This document shows positions 10,261-21,655 of a stretch of 64,000 nt of DNA, one piece after another (position 1 is the first letter of the stretch; each line of letters starts with the position of its first letter). The notes under the pieces are model-generated. The model was not told the origin of the DNA, made no database searches, and saw only the letters and a list, made by a program, of their open reading frames with translations. Source of the DNA: Ligustrum vulgare (lineage: Eukaryota; Streptophyta; Magnoliopsida; Lamiales; Oleaceae); contig OY743183.1 of assembly GCA_963555705.1 (NCBI GenBank), positions 46,179,466 through 46,243,465 on the forward strand, read 5' to 3'. The position numbers and the translations under genes are program-made.

Positions 10261-12795
10261 ATTAAATTAATTTTTCGTGGCTGGACGAAGCATTTGGTGA
10301 ATTAAGAGATTGACGTGTTATTCCTGCTCCACTTTTGTGAACTCGTTAAGTTTGAAGTAGACTTGCCCCCACTAATTAGTTTAGATTATAATTGCATGTC
10401 TTTATGTGGATTTACGTGATTTATATGCTTAATTGCATGAGACGATAATATCTCTTATGAGACAAATTGAGAAATTATGTTATGCATATCATAACTTATA
10501 TACTTTATTGTATGAAACGAGAATATGTTCATTTGCACTCTTTATGTGATGCTTATGATGAGAATTTGAGAATGTCTCTGTATTATTTGTATAATTTCAT
10601 GTTCAATTATTCTGTAAATTAATTATTGGAGACGAGTCTACTGAGTATTACTTTTTGAAATGCTCACCCCGTTGTTTTAACAAATTTTGCAGATTTTGGA
10701 GACGGTGGCGAATAATGGGCAAAAATGGCAAATCATTAATAGAAATCACCTTAAAGTTGTGTTTTTATGAACTCCATTATTTCATTGTATTTGGAATATA
10801 GAATTTTATGAATTTCACCAAGTTATATATTTTATTTGAATTTTCGTCACAACTTAAAATCAATAAATGTGATTGTTTTGAAATTCAATTATTTTTCATT
10901 ATAAATTTTATTCGAAAGTTAGTTTTTAAAGGAAGAAGTGGCGTTCCGGATTTCACGGAACTCGGGGCGTTCACATGCATAACAACATCAATTTCTCGTT
11001 TTATCTCATAAGAGATATTTTTATCTTATCTCATGCAATTAAGCATATAAATCATGTATATTAACATAACACATGCAATTATAATTTAAACTAATTAGTG
11101 GAGACGAGTCTATCTCAAACTTTATGAGTTTCAAAAGAGAGTGGAGAGGGAATAGTATGTCAATCTCTTAGTTAACCCAATGCTTCGTATAGCCAAAGAA
11201 AAGTTAAATTAACTTAGTACTTTGAAATTCAAAGATTAAAGTGACAAAATAAATTTTGTGGGCTAAATTGTAATTTCAAAGAAATCGAAATTTAAGAATC
11301 TAGGGGCTGAAATAGTATTTTCAAAACTTAAGGGCTGACTATAAACATTTTAGAACTCAATATGGGCTAAATGAAATATCTTAAAACTGTAGGAGTTGAA
11401 TAAAACGTTTTAAAAATCGAAAGACTGAAATAGATACTTTTCAAAACTTGGAGCTTAAAGATTAATTTTCAAAAATCAAAATATAAAACAAATATCAAAT
11501 CTCTTCCTCTCTCTATTTTCGGTAAAACAGAGAAGAGAAAGAGAGAGAGATGGGCGACGGACGAGAGGTGAACGAACCATCTCTGTTGGGAGCAACCGAA
11601 GGTTCAGCCGGTGAATGCGCCGTTGGCACTTGGTGGCGGTGGGAGTGGTGCTTGTGTGAGGAAAAAGGGGGAAGATATCTTGGGTGGTTGTGCGAAAACT
11701 GAAGCAGACGGAGGTTCTGGTTCGATGATTTTCCGGCAATACTCCGGTCGAAATGGGTCGGTTATTGAGGTAAGTGTTTGGGTTTTGTTTGATTCTTGTG
11801 TTTTTGGGTTGTTTTGGTGAATTTGAGGGTTCTTGAAATGAGGCGGTGGTAGTGGTTTGTGCAGTTATGGAGGTGGCGCTGCAGTGGTGTTGGATGGTAA
11901 AAATTATGGTGGTGTTCGTGAGGTTTGTTCTTCGCAGATTGTGGGAGTGTGGCTCGGTTCATAGTAGTTTGGGTAGTGGTGGGTTCGGTGATGCTTGATG
12001 GTCGGCTGTAGAGGTTAGTAGTCTAGGAAAAAATCTTTGTCTGAAATTTTGTGTATGAAGTTCTGTTTGTCTGCTTGTATGGAATTGCTCATGCATTGAT
12101 GATTAGAAATTAACATTCTAGCATCAACAAGAATTTCTAGAAGTGTGGCAGCCGTGGAGGAGTGTTAGAGAGGAGAAGGTTCATACCCAGAAGTGTCTGC
12201 TGAATTTTGTGGTCTCGTGAATTTATGAGGGAGAGTATATGCTGTTGGTTGTGTATTAATTTGGGTAAAACTTGGTAGCTTCTGGTTTAGGAAATGTTGA
12301 GGGAATATGCAAGAAGATAATGGCTGATTGAGGGAACTAAGGGGAGAGGTTAAAGGGATGTAGATCAGTTATGGGCGTGTGAGGGGAGAGGATTTTGGAA
12401 ATAATTATCATCCGTGAATGAACAGAGCTTGGGACTGGAAGGGAGAATTTCAGGGAAGGTAAAAAAACGTGGGTGATTATGCTATAGGATTGATTGACCT
12501 TCAAGAATTTGGGCTTAAGAGTTGAATTCGATTTAAATTCATTTGAGACTTGGATTTAAACATTTGGACTTAAAATAATTAAAACTTGGGCTTAAAATAT
12601 AAATAGTGATCTTGGAATATTTTTAATAAAATTGGAATTTGACTAAGGTTTTTAAATAAAAAAATTTTTCACTTAATAATGGCAAGACGAGCACATTTTT
12701 AAAATAAATGGGAAAAGTCGTAACGACACGTCTTTAAGAATTTTAAAATATTTTATTTAAAAAAATAACGGATAATTTCTGGTCGCTACACAAAG

Positions 12796-12892
12796 TGTAG
12801 AGATCATTGAAATTTTTACCTTCAAGTTATTTAGGGAAAATTGAAAATATTCAAAATTCCCATCAATTTACATAGAAAACGATATATTTATA
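12796..12892. other. Short unassigned flank
   Basis: AT-rich sequence between the LTR-like element and the first copy of the 345-bp block. Nothing recognised. Confidence 0.4.
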
Positions 12893-13237
12893 TATTGATA
12901 AAGACAACTGAGATTCTGACCAATTTTTACTATAAACTTAATTGTCAATAGAATCTAAAATTTTGTAAACATATTATGCATTTACGCTCAAGCAATTTTA
13001 TTTTGATTGATTTTTTCCCATTTTTCAGGTTCACCAAGAACATGGAGCTGGTTTAAAAATTAGTGGACAGTTACCACTCAATTATGCCACCCCCCAACAA
13101 AAAGTCCAACCGTTTGATTTTCGGGCAACATGTTATTCCTCAAATCTTTCCCTACTCAATTCTTATCTCTGCGGGGGCATAATCATCTTCCTTAACTCTC
13201 CCATTCTAATTTTGAATCAATCCTGGAGGTGGGAGCA
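12893..13237 (+). repeat. 345-bp block, copy 1 of a direct duplication
   Basis: From TATTGATAAAGAC to GCAAAATCTTTGA this block recurs with high similarity at 21995-22162 plus 23560-23750, where it is split by a 1.4-kb insert. It contains TTTTTCAGGTTCACCAAG, resembling an intron/exon border, so it may be a gene fragment. Copy 1 begins in AT-rich DNA; copy 2 begins precisely at a Helitron 3' end. Confidence 0.7.
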
Positions 13238-13272
13238 AAATCTTTGATTCTCCAAGAGGATACTTTTGTAGT

Positions 13273-13895
13273 TGTAAAGTTCAATTGGACCATATTCAAA
13301 AAGCCCAAAATATTTGGATCAAAGTGCTAAAGTCCAGAAAATGAAGCAGCAGTCCAAAAGATTGAAGACCGGATATTTTGGCCCATCTACCCGGCCCAAG
13401 GTCCGGAGCCCATTTGTGATACAAACCTGACCAAACCCTTTTTAGCCAGACTTTATAACAACCGTTGGATCAATCTCAATTTAATCCCAGCCTTCCATCT
13501 GAAAGAAAAGGGGATCATGCCTTTTCAGTCTTCACTTCTTCCAGAATACGCATCTGATTTTCTCTTTCTCTGCTTTAGGCGATTCAGCCTTTCTTCATCT
13601 TCTCTTGAGAGAAATCTCATCTCTCTTTTCGCACATTTGTTCTTTGTGGTTCCTGATTCTTTGTGGTTAATCAGGTTTTGATCTTTGTGGTTATTTACAA
13701 CGTTGGTTCTGTGATACTTTGTGGTTTTGTGCGATTCTTGAGATTTGTTCGAGTTTATTCAGATTTTATACTTTTCTGTATAACTTTTTAATATTGTTTG
13801 CGATTTATTGTTTTAATAAAAATCGTTTGAGGTTTTTATGTTTAATCGCTGTTGTACTACTTTGTGGTTGATTCTGAGGCCTTATTTGCGTAACA
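13273..13895 (+). repeat. Copia 5' LTR, 623 bp
   Basis: Bounded by TG and CA and by the GTAGT duplication. It is highly similar to the 3' copy (19110-20584 without its insert, about 615 bp) with scattered substitutions and small indels. Several CTTTGTGGTT motifs lie in its second half. Confidence 0.92.
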
Positions 13896-13896
13896 G

Positions 13897-13909
13897 TGGT
13901 ATCAGAGCC
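13897..13909 (+). promoter_or_regulatory. Copia primer binding site (tRNA-Met)
   Basis: TGGTATCAGAGCC, one base after the 5' LTR, complementary to the 3' end of plant initiator tRNA-Met. Confidence 0.92.
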
Positions 13910-14915
13910 TTAGGGTTCGAGTGAATACGCTGTTTTAGGCCCAGATCTGGTAGATCCAGATTCTTCGTGGTTGGATCTTGTGATTTTTGGAATTTTTTCT
14001 TTGTGGTTGTTCTAACGTTTTAGGGTTTTTATTCTTCGTGGATTCCTTTCAGAAATTTTTTAAAAATTTCTCGAGTTTTGTAAAACCCTTTTATAAACGT
14101 TTCTGACTTCTTGAAAACTTTGTAAAATTCTCTGGATTTAAAGATTTCAAATTTTTTACAGAAAAGTTTCAGGATTTTCTTTCTTTGTGAAATTATTTTG
14201 AAACCCTAGTTTTTCAAAAAAAATTTAAACGTTTTGATATCTGGATCATTATACTCTGAGTCAATATCAAAAGATCCCAAGAAATCAGTATATTTTTATT
14301 ATATACTGAATATTCCTTGAAGGGGATCTAACATTCTTGGTAACATTCTTGGTGGCTAACTTCGTGGATTTCTGATTATCTTTGTGGTACTGGAACTTTG
14401 TGGGCTTGAATCTATCTGGCTTTATATCTTTGTGGAACTGCAGTAGCATTAATATTGCATCAGGTGATATCTTTAATTTCTGAACTTTGAATACTGCAAT
14501 TTGTTTTCAAATTCTCGTTCTTTTCAAAATCTCTCCGTTGAAGCCTGCTTTTGGACCCCCTTCCTTACCTTTGTCCAGGATTTTTTGAGAATCCGGGAAT
14601 TTGAGGGAGTTTGGGCTGACCCATAGTAGGTTGAGGGATATACTAGAAGAATAATTTTTCAGTATATAGTTCTTTGTTGGTTTCTTGAGTACTGTGATTA
14701 ATATTGCTAAACTTTGATCACCTTGATTGCTTTACTGCTTAGTAGTTGAGTTCTGAGTTTGTGTGATATACTTCTTGATCTTTTGTGGATAAATTCCTGA
14801 TTAATTGAAACATTATGTGATCATATTCTGTTTTATCCTCTGTTTGTTTGATTAATTTTGAAAGAATAAGGCTTCATCTCTTGAAAATTTTCACAAATCT
14901 TTGGTCATTAGTTCA
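13910..14915 (+). other. Copia untranslated leader
   Basis: About 1 kb of AT-rich leader between primer site and gag start, with repeated CTTTGTGG or CTTCGTGG motifs continuing from the LTR and no ORF of note. Confidence 0.7.
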
Positions 14916-15850
14916 ATGGCTACTATAAAAGTAGATGTTGAAGTTTGAAATGACAAAGGATATTTTAATCTATGGAGCCGGAAAATGAAAGCCTTATTAC
15001 TTCAAATGAAGTGTGCAAAAGCTGTTGATCAATCTTGGCATGTTAACTTAGCTCAAGATAGACAAATTGAGATGGATGAAACTGCCTGGAGTACTATTTT
15101 TCTTCACCTATCTGATAATGTCATTAGACAAATAGGTAAGACTAAAACTGCTATGGAACTCTAGGATAAGTTAGAAGAAGTATATGATACCGTTTCATTG
15201 CCTGATAATGTTTTCTCTGGAAACAATACTTCTCTTTTAGATTTGTTCATTTAAAGGATGTAGATGACAACATGAATAGGTTCAATAAAATCACTCAAAG
15301 TCTTCAAAACTGTGATGAAAAATTGAATGATGAACAAAAGGTTGTCTATCTTTTAAATGCTATGGGTGATAAGTTTAAGGATCTTAGAAATGCTCTTGAA
15401 TATGATGGGAGTTCACACATCCCTTAAGAATAAAGAATTGGAACTTAGAAATAGTAGTAAGGTTGCCTATAATATTATAGGAACATCAAAGAAAAGAAGT
15501 TCTTTTAGGGATAACAAATCTGTGAACAGTTTCAACAAAAGTTGGAATACTTCCAACAATAATAAGAACTGGAATAATACTAATAGTAAACCAGTTATGG
15601 GCAATTTTTAAAAGAGAGATAATTCATATAAGCCCAAAGATAATTCTTTTAGAGGCCAGTATAATTTCAGAAATCAATACAACTCTAGAAATCAAGATAA
15701 TTTTTGAAATCAGAACAATTTCAAAAGTCAGAATAACTCTAGGGGTCTGGATAATACTAATAGACCTAGACTCTATTTTATTGTGGCCAACCTGGACATC
15801 ATGTTAAAAACTGTTTCAAAAGACAAAATGAATTAGGAACCAGCAATCAA
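14916..15850 (+). pseudogene. Copia gag (nucleocapsid) remnant
   Basis: From an ATG at 14916 the translation reads as a copia gag: a W-S-R-K-M-K-A-L-L motif, then ETAWSTIFLHLSDNV and an LxLL-like mid region, then Asn-rich sequence. A TGA arises after ten codons, a TAG at about 15164 and a frame change near 15240; further stops follow. The zinc knuckle near 15775-15815 reads LFYCGQPGHHVKNC, lacking the first Cys of C-x2-C-x4-H-x4-C. Gag would package element RNA; this copy cannot. Confidence 0.8.
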
Positions 15851-15889
15851 ACTGAGGCTGCAACACATGATAGTAATGGTGTTTTTTAT

Positions 15890-16318
15890 GTGACTACTGA
15901 ATCTGATAACAAACATGAATGGATACTTGATTCTGATTGTACTTTTCATATGTGTCCTGAAAATGGTTTGTTTGCTAATTTCAACAGTAACTGCATTGGT
16001 TCTGTGAAACTTGGAAACAATTTAACTTGTGATGTAAAGGGAATTTGTAAAGTTTTGTTGAAACTTGAGAACAACAAAACACTTGTTCTAAATAAAACCA
16101 GATATGTGTCTGACTTGAAAAGAAATTTGATTTCTCTTGGTATACTTGATTCTGAACTTTATGATATCAGATTGCATAAAGGTTACTTGAGTATTTTTAA
16201 ATGTAACCTTTTACTTTTCTGTACTCCCAAAACAAATGGAATTTATGTTTTAAATACATATCCTATTCCTACCAAGTCTTATAATGCAGTTTCTGAAAAT
16301 GATAAGACTATTTTGTAG
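15890..16318 (+). pseudogene. Copia protease and start of integrase (GAG-pre-integrase)
   Basis: A 142-codon open piece. It carries the retropepsin motif region as WILDSDCTFHM at 15920-15952, where the family has DSG; the catalytic-loop Gly is replaced by Asp. The GAG-pre-integrase region follows and ends in a TAG exactly where the Trp of the LWHKRLGH integrase zinc-finger motif is expected (16316-16318). A one-base loss near 16380 then shifts the frame before the CEKC half of the finger. Confidence 0.82.
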
Positions 16319-16425
16319 CATAAAAGACTTGTACATTTAGGTGAAAAGAGTCTTAAACTACTTGAAAAGAAAGGTGTTTTGGTAAAGATACTTTACAAAA
16401 ACTTGATTTTTGTGAAAAATGTGTT

Positions 16426-17745
16426 TTGAGAAAGCAGAAAAGAAATTCTTTTGACAAAGACATTCATAAATCAAGTAACATACTTGAATACTTGCACGCT
16501 GATTTGTGGGGGCCTGCCCTAGTTAATTATGTCTGTAGTTTTAAATATTTCGTACTTATAGTTGATGACTATTCTAGGAAGACATGGGTTTATCTGTTAA
16601 AGACTAAGGATGCTACTGTGTGTGTGCTTAAAAATTGGATTACTTTAGTTCAAAATTTAAAAGATAGGAAAGTCAAAGTGATTAGGATTGACAATGGTCT
16701 TAAGTTCTGTAATCAAGATTTTGATTCTTTTTGTAGTAATCTAGGCATTCTTAGACATAGGACTGTTACATACAGTCCACAACAAAATGGGGTTACTGAT
16801 AGGATGAATAGGACACTCTTAGAAAGAACTAGATGTCTTCTTCTTGAGTCTAATTTGCCAAAAATTTTCTGCGGTGAAGATGTGAAAACTGCCTCATACT
16901 TGATCAATCTGTCTCCCTCAAGTGCTATTGATTTTAAAATGCCAGATCAAATCTGGAATAATTATCTTCCTGACTTTTCTAAACTGAAATTTTTTGGGTG
17001 TGCTGCCTACTCACACCAAATTGAAACAAAACTTGACTTTAGATCTCTGAAATGTGTTTTTCTGAGCTATGGGGAAGGAGTCAAAGGTTATAGACCGTGG
17101 GTTAAAGAACAGGGAAGTTACAGGGTCATAATAAGCAGGTCAGTCATTTTTAATGAAATTTTTTTCCCTTGTAAAGATGAAATTTTGGAAGATCCTCTTA
17201 GTGATAAGGATTTCCTTACAACTGAACTGAGTGCAGAACATTTGAATGATGATAATGATCTGCCCAATACTCAGTTTCAGGTGGAACAATCCCCACATTC
17301 TCCAAATGATATTCCTGAACCTAAACCACCTGATTATCTTCCAACAACTGAAATTCTTACTGAAGCTGAAGCTGAAACTCAAACTGATTTCAATTTTGAA
17401 AATTATCAGCTAGCTAGAGATAGAACTAGAAGAGAAATAAGACCTCCTTCTAGATTTGAAGATTCTGATTTTACTTATTCAGAACTTTTACAGTTAGAAC
17501 CTGAATCTTATGAAGAAGCCATTTCTTCAAAAGATTCTAAATTTTGGCTTGCAACCATGCAAGATGAAATGGATTCTCCTTTGAAAAATAAAACTTGGGT
17601 TCTTGTTCCTAAACCTGATAGGCAGAAACTGATTGATTGCAAATGGATTTATAAAATAAAAGAAGGTGATTCTAATAATATAAAACCTAGATACAAAGCT
17701 AGACTTGTAGCTAAAGGTTTTTCACAAAAAGAAGGTATTGATTAA
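16426..17745 (+). pseudogene. Copia integrase core and start of reverse transcriptase
   Basis: A 439-codon open piece. The integrase core has Asp in LHADLWGP and Asp in RIDNG, but the third catalytic residue, the Glu of QQNGVAER, is Asp here (NGVTDRM, 16789-16809). A chromodomain-free, acidic linker leads into the RT start, with WLATMQDEMDSPLKNKTWVL and YKARLVAKGFSQ. It stops at TAA 17743-17745, where the family has Tyr before the FSPVVK motif. Frame continues without shift after that stop. Confidence 0.88.
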
Positions 17746-19058
17746 AATGAGATTTTTTCACCTGTTGTTAAATATACTTCAATCAGAATCTTATTTGCTT
17801 TGGTTGCTCAATTTGATTTAGAATTAGAGCAAATGGATGTTAAAAATGCATTCTTATATGGTTCACTTGATGAAACTATATATATGTGTCAACCTATAGG
17901 TTTTGAAAAACCTGGAAATTTAGCTTGTTTACTTAAAAGATCTTTGTATGGTCTGGAACAAGCTCCCAGACAATGGTATAAAAGATTTGATACTTTTATA
18001 CAAAGTCTGAATTTTATCAAAAGTCAATATGATCCTTGTTTTTATTTTAAGTGTTTGAATTCAAGTTATTTGTATCTGCTTTTATATGTAGATGATATGC
18101 TTATTGCTGGATCTGATTTGAATGAAATTGTGATGCTTAAACAGAAACTGAGTAAAGAATTTGAAATGAAAGATTTAGGAAATGCTAGAAGAATTCTAGG
18201 AATGGATATTTTTAGAAATAAAGAAACAGACAAACTTGTTTTAAACCAAAAATCTTATGTTGAAAAGATTTTGAAAAAGTTTAGCTTATTTGATTTAAAA
18301 CCTGTTTCTTTACCACTGCCTAGTCATTTCAAACTCTCTGTTGACCAATCTCCTAAAACTGTAGAAGAAGAAAATAGGATGAAAAATGTTCCTTATCAAA
18401 ATGCTGTGGGTTTCATTATGTATCTAATGGTCTGCACAAGACCTGATATCTTTTTTGTTGTAAGTGTACTTAGTAGATTTATGAGTAAACCAGGTGAATC
18501 TCATTGGGAAGCAATGAAATGTCTATTTAGATACTTGAAAGGTACTTCTGATTTGAGCCTTATATTTGTGAAACAAAAATCTAATTTCTTTCTTAAAGGT
18601 TTTGTTGATTCAGATTTTGCTGATAATATAGATAATAGAAAATCTACTTCAGCTTATTTCTTTGTTTTAAATGGTACTTGCATTAGCTGGAAATGTCAAC
18701 TTAAAAAATTGGTTGCTCTTTCTTCCACAGAAGCAGAATATATTGTTGCTACTGAAGCTGTGAAAGAATCTATTTGGTTAAGAGGACTTTTAGAAGAATT
18801 AGGTCATTTTATGAAAATTCTGTTAGTATTTGTACAGACAGTCAAAGTGCCCTATATTTCAGTAGAAATCCTGTATTTCATAATAGATCTAAACATATTG
18901 ATGTTAAGTTTCATTACATCAGAGATGTTTTAGAAAAATGTACTATTAAACTTGAGAAAATTTCTACAGAATGCAATCCAGTTGATGCTGGAACCAAAGT
19001 GATACATGTTAATATATTTAGAGATGCATTAAGGTTTTTAAGTCTGTTAGAATTTTGA
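17746..19058 (+). pseudogene. Copia reverse transcriptase and RNase H
   Basis: The RT continues with DVKNAFLYGSLDE, LYGLEQAPRQWY and the catalytic YVDDM (about 18085-18099), all intact. RNase H follows with FVDSDFADN, RKSTSAYFF and ALSSTEAEY. A frameshift near 18790-18830 moves the last part (CTDSQSALYFSRNPVFHNRSKHID) to another frame, which ends at 19058. In an intact element these domains copy RNA into DNA and remove the RNA strand. Confidence 0.88.
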
Positions 19059-19147
19059 TACTGCTTATTCTTATTTTACAGGTGATGCTGATCCAATTGA
19101 GGTGGAGTTTGTAAAGTTCAATTGGACCATATTCAAAAAGCCCAAAA

Positions 19148-20002
19148 TGTTGGATATTGGTTAATAAATCGAGAATTGAAAATCGATTAAAGTGACTTCG
19201 TGTCGACTTCGGCCAAATACTCAAAAGCTCGGCTCAATCCGTTTAGGCAAAATTGTTTGCCACTTCGCCGCTTCGGGGAGCACAAACAGGGATCGACCTG
19301 CATGTATTGAAGGGTATATTTGACATTTTGAAAGCCAATATCGGATGAATGAGAAATTACGAAAAATGACGAAAATCAGGTCAAAATATTTGACCGTGCG
19401 ACCGCATGGTTGGGAAACCGTGCGATCACACGTGAAATTTATTTTCGGTTTTTTTGTGTAAAACCGTGCGGCCGCACGGTTTTCCGGCCACAAGGAACCT
19501 TTTCATAAAGGTGCATTGTTTGGAAATGGTGCATGGTTTGGGCCTCAATCATTTCGTCCACACCCTTTCATGATCTATAAATAGGACCCTTTGGGTGTCC
19601 TATTCCTCACATTTTGATATGTAAAACATCTCTCATCCTCTCCTCTCTCCAAAATCAAATCATTGCATTTGTTATCTTGATTTTCTTCATTTCATCCTTG
19701 GAGTACATAAGCCTAAATTTGGTTCGTTGTACTTGTGTTTTGGAGTGCTACAAACACAAGTGAAGCCGTTGTATCTTGGGAGTCGATTGCCGAAATTCGT
19801 AGGCGCCGTTGCGGGGCAAATTCGACTTAAGGACAAAGAGTTCAACTCTTGCCTCGGCTTTGTCCCTACTTTCTTCTTCTTCTTCTTCTTCTTCTTCTTG
19901 TTTGTACTTTCCTTGTCGTTACTCTGTCCAATTTTAGGGCTTGGATTTACAAATTTTTATTCTACTCATTTTGGCGTCACTATTCACAAATTCCCTCCAA
20001 CA
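19148..20002 (+). mobile_element. Solo LTR, 855 bp, inserted in the copia 3' LTR
   Basis: Ends TGTTGGA and TCCAACA are inverted, and CAAAA is duplicated at 19143-19147 and 20003-20007. A plus-strand TATAAATA lies at 19576-19583, preceded by three GC palindromes (19393-19410, 19417-19432, 19463-19480) and followed by a pyrimidine-rich leader and a (TTC)n run at 19870-19900. There is no internal coding region, so it is the product of recombination between two LTRs. It is younger than the copia insertion. Confidence 0.88.
19393..19480 (+). promoter_or_regulatory. Three GC palindromes upstream of solo-LTR TATA box
   Basis: ACCGTGCGACCGCATGGT, ACCGTGCGATCACACG and the perfect palindrome ACCGTGCGGCCGCACGGT lie about 95-185 bp upstream of TATAAATA. 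The perfect version also occurs at 7085-7102. Confidence 0.55.
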
Positions 20003-20589
20003 CAAAATATTTGGATCAAAGTGCTAAAGTCTAGAATATGAAGCAACAGTCCAAAAGATTGAAGACCGGATATTTTGGCCCATATACCCGGCCCAAGGTC
20101 CGAGCCCATTTGTGATACAAACCAGACCAAACCCTTTTTAGTCAGACTTTATAACAACCGTTGGATCAATCTCAATTTAATCCCAGCCTTCCATCTATAA
20201 AGAAAAGGGGATCACGCCTTTTCAGTCTTCACTTTTTCCAAAATACGCATCTAATTTTCTCTCTCTCTGCTTGAGGCGATTCAACCTTTCTTCGTCTTCT
20301 CTTGAGAGAAATCTCATCTCTCTTGTCGCACATTTGTTCTTTGTGGTTCCTGATTCTTTGTAGTTAATGATCTTTGTGGCTATTTACAGCGTTGGTTCTG
20401 TAATACTTTGTGGTTTTGTGCGATTCTTGAGATTTGTTCAAGTTTATTCAGATTTTATACTTTTTTGTATAACTTTTTGATTTTGTTTGCGATTTGTTGT
20501 TTTAATAAAAATCGTTTGAGGTTTTTATGTTTAATCGTTGTTGTACTATTTTGTGATTGATTCTGAGGCCTTATTTGTGTAACAGTAGT

Positions 20590-21260
20590 CTAAGTAACAT
20601 TCGGGCACACAACGCTGCCCCAAGATTAAGGGTGAAGGTGAATGTTGTTGATGGGACACCAGATTCAACATTTTTGCTTTGGGAAAGGGTTTGTGAAGTC
20701 CTCATAGGCAAATCAACTCTCCAGATAAGAGAGCGCATTGCAACTGTATAAAACATCTATAATATTAATTGTAGATTTATTTAACATATCAGTGTATTAA
20801 TTTATACTTACGTTAATTATTTATTATTTGATTGGCAGGGTTTAACCATTTCTAGAGGCAAATGTAACCCAAGTGAATATTCAGTGTCAAGAGCATGTCG
20901 CCCGAAGGAACTTGAAGATTTGGTTGGCCAACTACTACTTTTTAAAGTCAATGTGAAAGAAAACAATGTAGAGGAAAATGATTCTGTTTTTTCCGTGAGA
21001 CGTATTTCTGATGACTCGGAATTAATCGACAAGCATAGAAAGAATCGATTACTTTATTGTCTTATGATAAATGAGTTCTAATTTTAATTTTTTTTACTTA
21101 TAGAAATCTGATTTCCTCACATGCCTGGAAAAGATAGGAGGAGAAGTGATTGAGGTATGAATATTAAAAAATATTATGCACCTAATTTTTTTAATCTTAC
21201 TAAACAATTTATAAATTGTTTTTTATTTCACAGACAGATGATTTAGTTAATGATAATGTA
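20590..21260 (+). pseudogene. RPA1-like / DUF223 OB-fold fragment
   Basis: Three exon-like pieces read as parts of a replication protein A large-subunit-like protein. 20625-20750 gives LRVKVNVVDGT followed by STFLLWERVCEVLIGKS, the OB-fold pattern of plant RPA70/DUF223 proteins. 20840-21060 gives RPKELEDLVGQLLLFKV and a DDSELIDKH motif. 21103-21160 gives a short third piece. The N-terminal part is missing. Such RPA-like genes are common passengers or components of plant Helitrons, and a Helitron 3' end lies 0.7 kb downstream; a host-gene origin is equally possible. Confidence 0.65.
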
Positions 21261-21655
21261 GATGGTAGCCCCCAGCCAAAGTCCTTCAAAGAAAGCACGT
21301 CTTGGGAAGTTTAATGATACCGCAAACAGTTGTACTTTGGATGGAGGATCATCAACTAAGTTGTCTGATATATGATGAAGCGCAAGAAGGAAATAAAAAA
21401 AGAAAGGAGCTAAATTATATTTCAATTTTCATGTCAATTAAGACTACTGTCAAAAATGTTTGTGACATATGATTTCAGTGTTATTTTATTTGGTGTTTCT
21501 ATGTTATGTTATCATCACTTCTGTTTGGATGAAAAGTCAGACAATTTCGTTCATTACTATGAGGTATTGTATTTTCATTATTAGTTCGATCATGTTTGCT
21601 CATAATTAGCGTAGATTGATCATTACTATGTTTCTGATTGTTCGCTAATAAAAGA

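Larger units (their letters stand above)
7941..10975 (+). mobile_element. Inner copy of the same LTR-like family, inserted inverted
   Basis: Begins TGTAGCGACC and ends GGGGCGTTCACA, flanked by TGCAT on both sides (7936-7940 and 10976-10980). The outer element continues on either side of the TGCAT duplication, so this copy landed in a relative in opposite orientation. It carries a (ATT)n microsatellite (8107-8156), a hAT-type MITE (8997-9280) and a region of iterated CAGTCCCTAAA-like units (9660-10260). Proline-rich open frames at 8472-9060 look non-coding. About 2.74 kb without the MITE. Confidence 0.65.
5754..12790 (-). mobile_element. Outer LTR-like element (TG...CA, 5-bp TSD), interrupted twice
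   Basis: The element begins TGTAACGCTCCGAG and ends GGTCGCTACA, with CAAAG duplicated on both sides (5749-5753 and 12791-12795). Removing the two inserts (6106-7786 and 7941-10975) leaves about 2.3 kb. It is the reverse complement of the inner copy: 5754-6100 mirrors 10650-10975, 7795-7940 mirrors about 10480-10640, and 10981-12790 mirrors 7941-10450. TG...CA ends and a 5-bp TSD fit a solo LTR, but the two ends also form a short inverted repeat and no gag-pol is seen, so another element type is not excluded. Strand is given opposite to the inner copy. Confidence 0.65.
13273..20584 (+). mobile_element. Ty1/copia LTR retrotransposon, complete but decayed
   Basis: LTRs begin TGTAAAGTTCAATTGG and end GTAACA. 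GTAGT is duplicated at 13268-13272 and 20585-20589. A tRNA-Met primer site follows the 5' LTR and a purine-rich GAGGTGGAG tract precedes the 3' LTR. Order gag, protease, integrase, RT, RNase H is the Ty1/copia order. The coding region has several stops and frameshifts and three altered catalytic or zinc motifs, so it cannot move on its own. Its 3' LTR was later split by an 855-bp solo LTR. Confidence 0.92.
19110..20584 (+). repeat. Copia 3' LTR split by a solo LTR
   Basis: The 3' LTR runs 19110-19147 and resumes at 20008 after the 855-bp insert and its CAAAA duplication. Rejoined it is about 615 bp. The purine tract GAGGTGGAG lies just upstream (19100-19108). Confidence 0.9.

Noticed and set aside
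10808..11011. 67-codon ORF across the inner LTR-like boundary
   Set aside because: It crosses a transposon junction and has no domain.
13897..13909. tRNA gene at TGGTATCAGAGC sites (also 2780 and 52728)
   Set aside because: Only 12-18 bases match a tRNA 3' end and each lies next to a retroelement LTR or viral leader, so these are primer sites.
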